64,000 nt of DNA from Eumeta japonica (lineage: Eukaryota > Arthropoda > Insecta > Lepidoptera > Psychidae), in the NCBI GenBank assembly GCA_005406025.1, contig BGZK01000282.1, forward strand, positions 62,001-126,000. The letters run 5' to 3'. The position numbers were made by a program, and so were the translations under genes. Below, in pieces: positions 62,985 through 64,000 of the stretch (position 1 is its first letter; each line of letters begins with the position of its first letter). The notes under the pieces are model-generated. The model saw only the letters and a program-made list of their open reading frames with translations, did not search any database and was not told where the DNA came from.

Positions 62985-63279
62985 TAATTGTATTGTGTGA
63001 GGTGTTAATTCGTGGAAATCCATAGTAGACGCTTGCCTGCAACATGCATTAACATGCAGCATGCAACCCACCGCTGGCCCTCCAATCTGCCTCTCCACTA
63101 CGAATCTCTATCCAAATGATTGAATATTGATTCCAGAGGATTGACAGATATCGAACACCTAAGCAAGTGTTATCTATTTTTATAATTATCTTATTCCGCT
63201 AACTGTTTTTTTTTCCTCTAGTTTAAATTGAATTTTGGGGTGTATGCTATGCAGTTGATGCATGTTGCAGGCAAGCGTC
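62985..63279. mobile_element. Foldback-like element, copy 2 (295 bp) with 10 bp target duplication
   Basis: It begins ATTGTATTGTGTGAGGTG and ends GCAGGCAAGCGTC, as in copy 1. AACATTTAAT is duplicated at 62975-62984 and 63280-63289. The left arm (63027-63173) is almost identical to the inverse of the copy 1 right arm. The right end (63257-63279) inverts only the outer 23 bases, so one arm was shortened. No coding sequence. Confidence 0.8.
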
Positions 63280-63289
63280 AACATTTAAT

Positions 63290-64000
63290 AAACTTTTGCA
63301 TCTCGGATTTACTGGGCCCCATACAAAGATTTGATCTTTAATCGAAGCTGAAGTGAATCGTACAAAAAAAAGTTAGCAATCATCTGTTTTTCGGTAACTA
63401 TCGCACTTGACCAAAAGAGTGTTATTGTAATTTATTTTTTATCGAAGGATAGAAAATGATCCAGGAGAGTGTTCATTTCTATTTCGTACAGTTTACGATT
63501 TCGCAATAGAACCTACTTAAACAAATTACTCTGTTTAAATATTCTGAGTAGAATATTAGCAAGAGGAAACATTATTTTCTTTCATAATTTTGTTTTCTTA
63601 TTTTTGTTATTTACTATGTATTTGATAATTTATTTGTATTGCTTTAGTACATTTTTAATTCTAGAATTTGTAATAATAGACTGTCATTGTTACCATATGA
63701 ATCTACTGCTAGACCTGACGCTATTAAAGGCTATGTATTGATAGCCGCACTTCGCAGACGCGTGCGCAAGCACCAAAAGTTTCGCTCCTGCGACGTAGTT
63801 CCTGTCCATCGATGAATTGCACATTTTTAAAATCTGCTCCCAGTATAATTATTCCCTGAATAAATCCTTAGATATATTGATCGTTAGTAAGACTCAATAT
63901 TTTTTGCGAAGCCCTCGTTCAAAGACAAAGCGGTCCAGGCCTAATAAGGGGCAGTCCTACGGACGGAAATAGCACACGGGTGTTATATTGTTTACTTACG
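63290..64000. other. Gene-free stretch
   Basis: AT-rich; the 90-codon frame at 63469-63741 is a low-complexity hydrophobic product of AT-rich DNA. Nothing supported. Confidence 0.4.

Noticed and set aside
1..64000. CRISPR arrays, operons, prokaryotic ribosome binding sites
   Set aside because: No regularly spaced repeats or gene clusters; the DNA is clearly eukaryotic.

Overview
This 64 kb window is AT-rich, intron- or intergenic-like nuclear DNA from an animal, most probably an insect and best matched to a moth or butterfly (Lepidoptera). The reasons are the almost complete absence of long open frames, AT-rich background broken by short CpG-rich patches, eukaryotic splice-donor signals beside short exon-like frames, and many decayed transposons. 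These include a jockey/CR1-like LINE, a hAT element, a THAP-domain fragment and a dispersed GGTTCCGTA repeat family of a type I associate with lepidopteran genomes. The species call is inference; nothing here proves it.

No complete gene is visible. Three short stretches look like possible first coding exons ending at good splice donors: a signal-peptide exon on the minus strand (12155 to 12041), a ZAD-like zinc-binding exon on the minus strand (29880 to 29733), and a weaker candidate on the plus strand (47168 to 47309) downstream of a TATA-like box. In the first two an in-frame stop lies upstream of the first ATG, so the start is internally consistent. Downstream exons were not found, so these remain candidates, and the window may mostly be long introns or intergenic regulatory DNA.

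Layout. 1-12 kb: AT-rich DNA with a small MITE (5851-6010) and a decayed tandem duplication. 12-20 kb: the signal-peptide exon, a (CA)24 microsatellite, a CpG-rich patch with a YY1/Pho-like site, and small hairpins. 20-27 kb: several strong hairpins, a 25.4-26.0 kb GGTTCCG repeat, and a 236 bp palindromic MITE. 27.6-29.5 kb: two nearly identical repeat copies in opposite orientation, separated by about 1.2 kb. 29.7-37 kb: the ZAD-like exon, a 22 bp-stem microRNA-like hairpin, and several CpG-rich patches. 37.9-39.7 kb: a broken LINE reverse transcriptase on the minus strand. 44-47.6 kb: a CCAAT/GC-box patch, a full-length GGTTCCG repeat, and the third exon candidate. 47.6-55 kb: mostly unassigned DNA with CpG patches. 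55-64 kb: the densest mobile-element zone, with two copies of a foldback-like element showing 13 and 10 bp target-site duplications, a tRNA-derived SINE candidate, a THAP/P-element-like remnant, and a 1737 bp hAT element with a perfect 8 bp duplication.

The best leads for something undescribed are the foldback-like family with variable-length target duplications, the 30409-30479 and 22283-22346 hairpins as small-RNA precursors, and the two minus-strand exon candidates.
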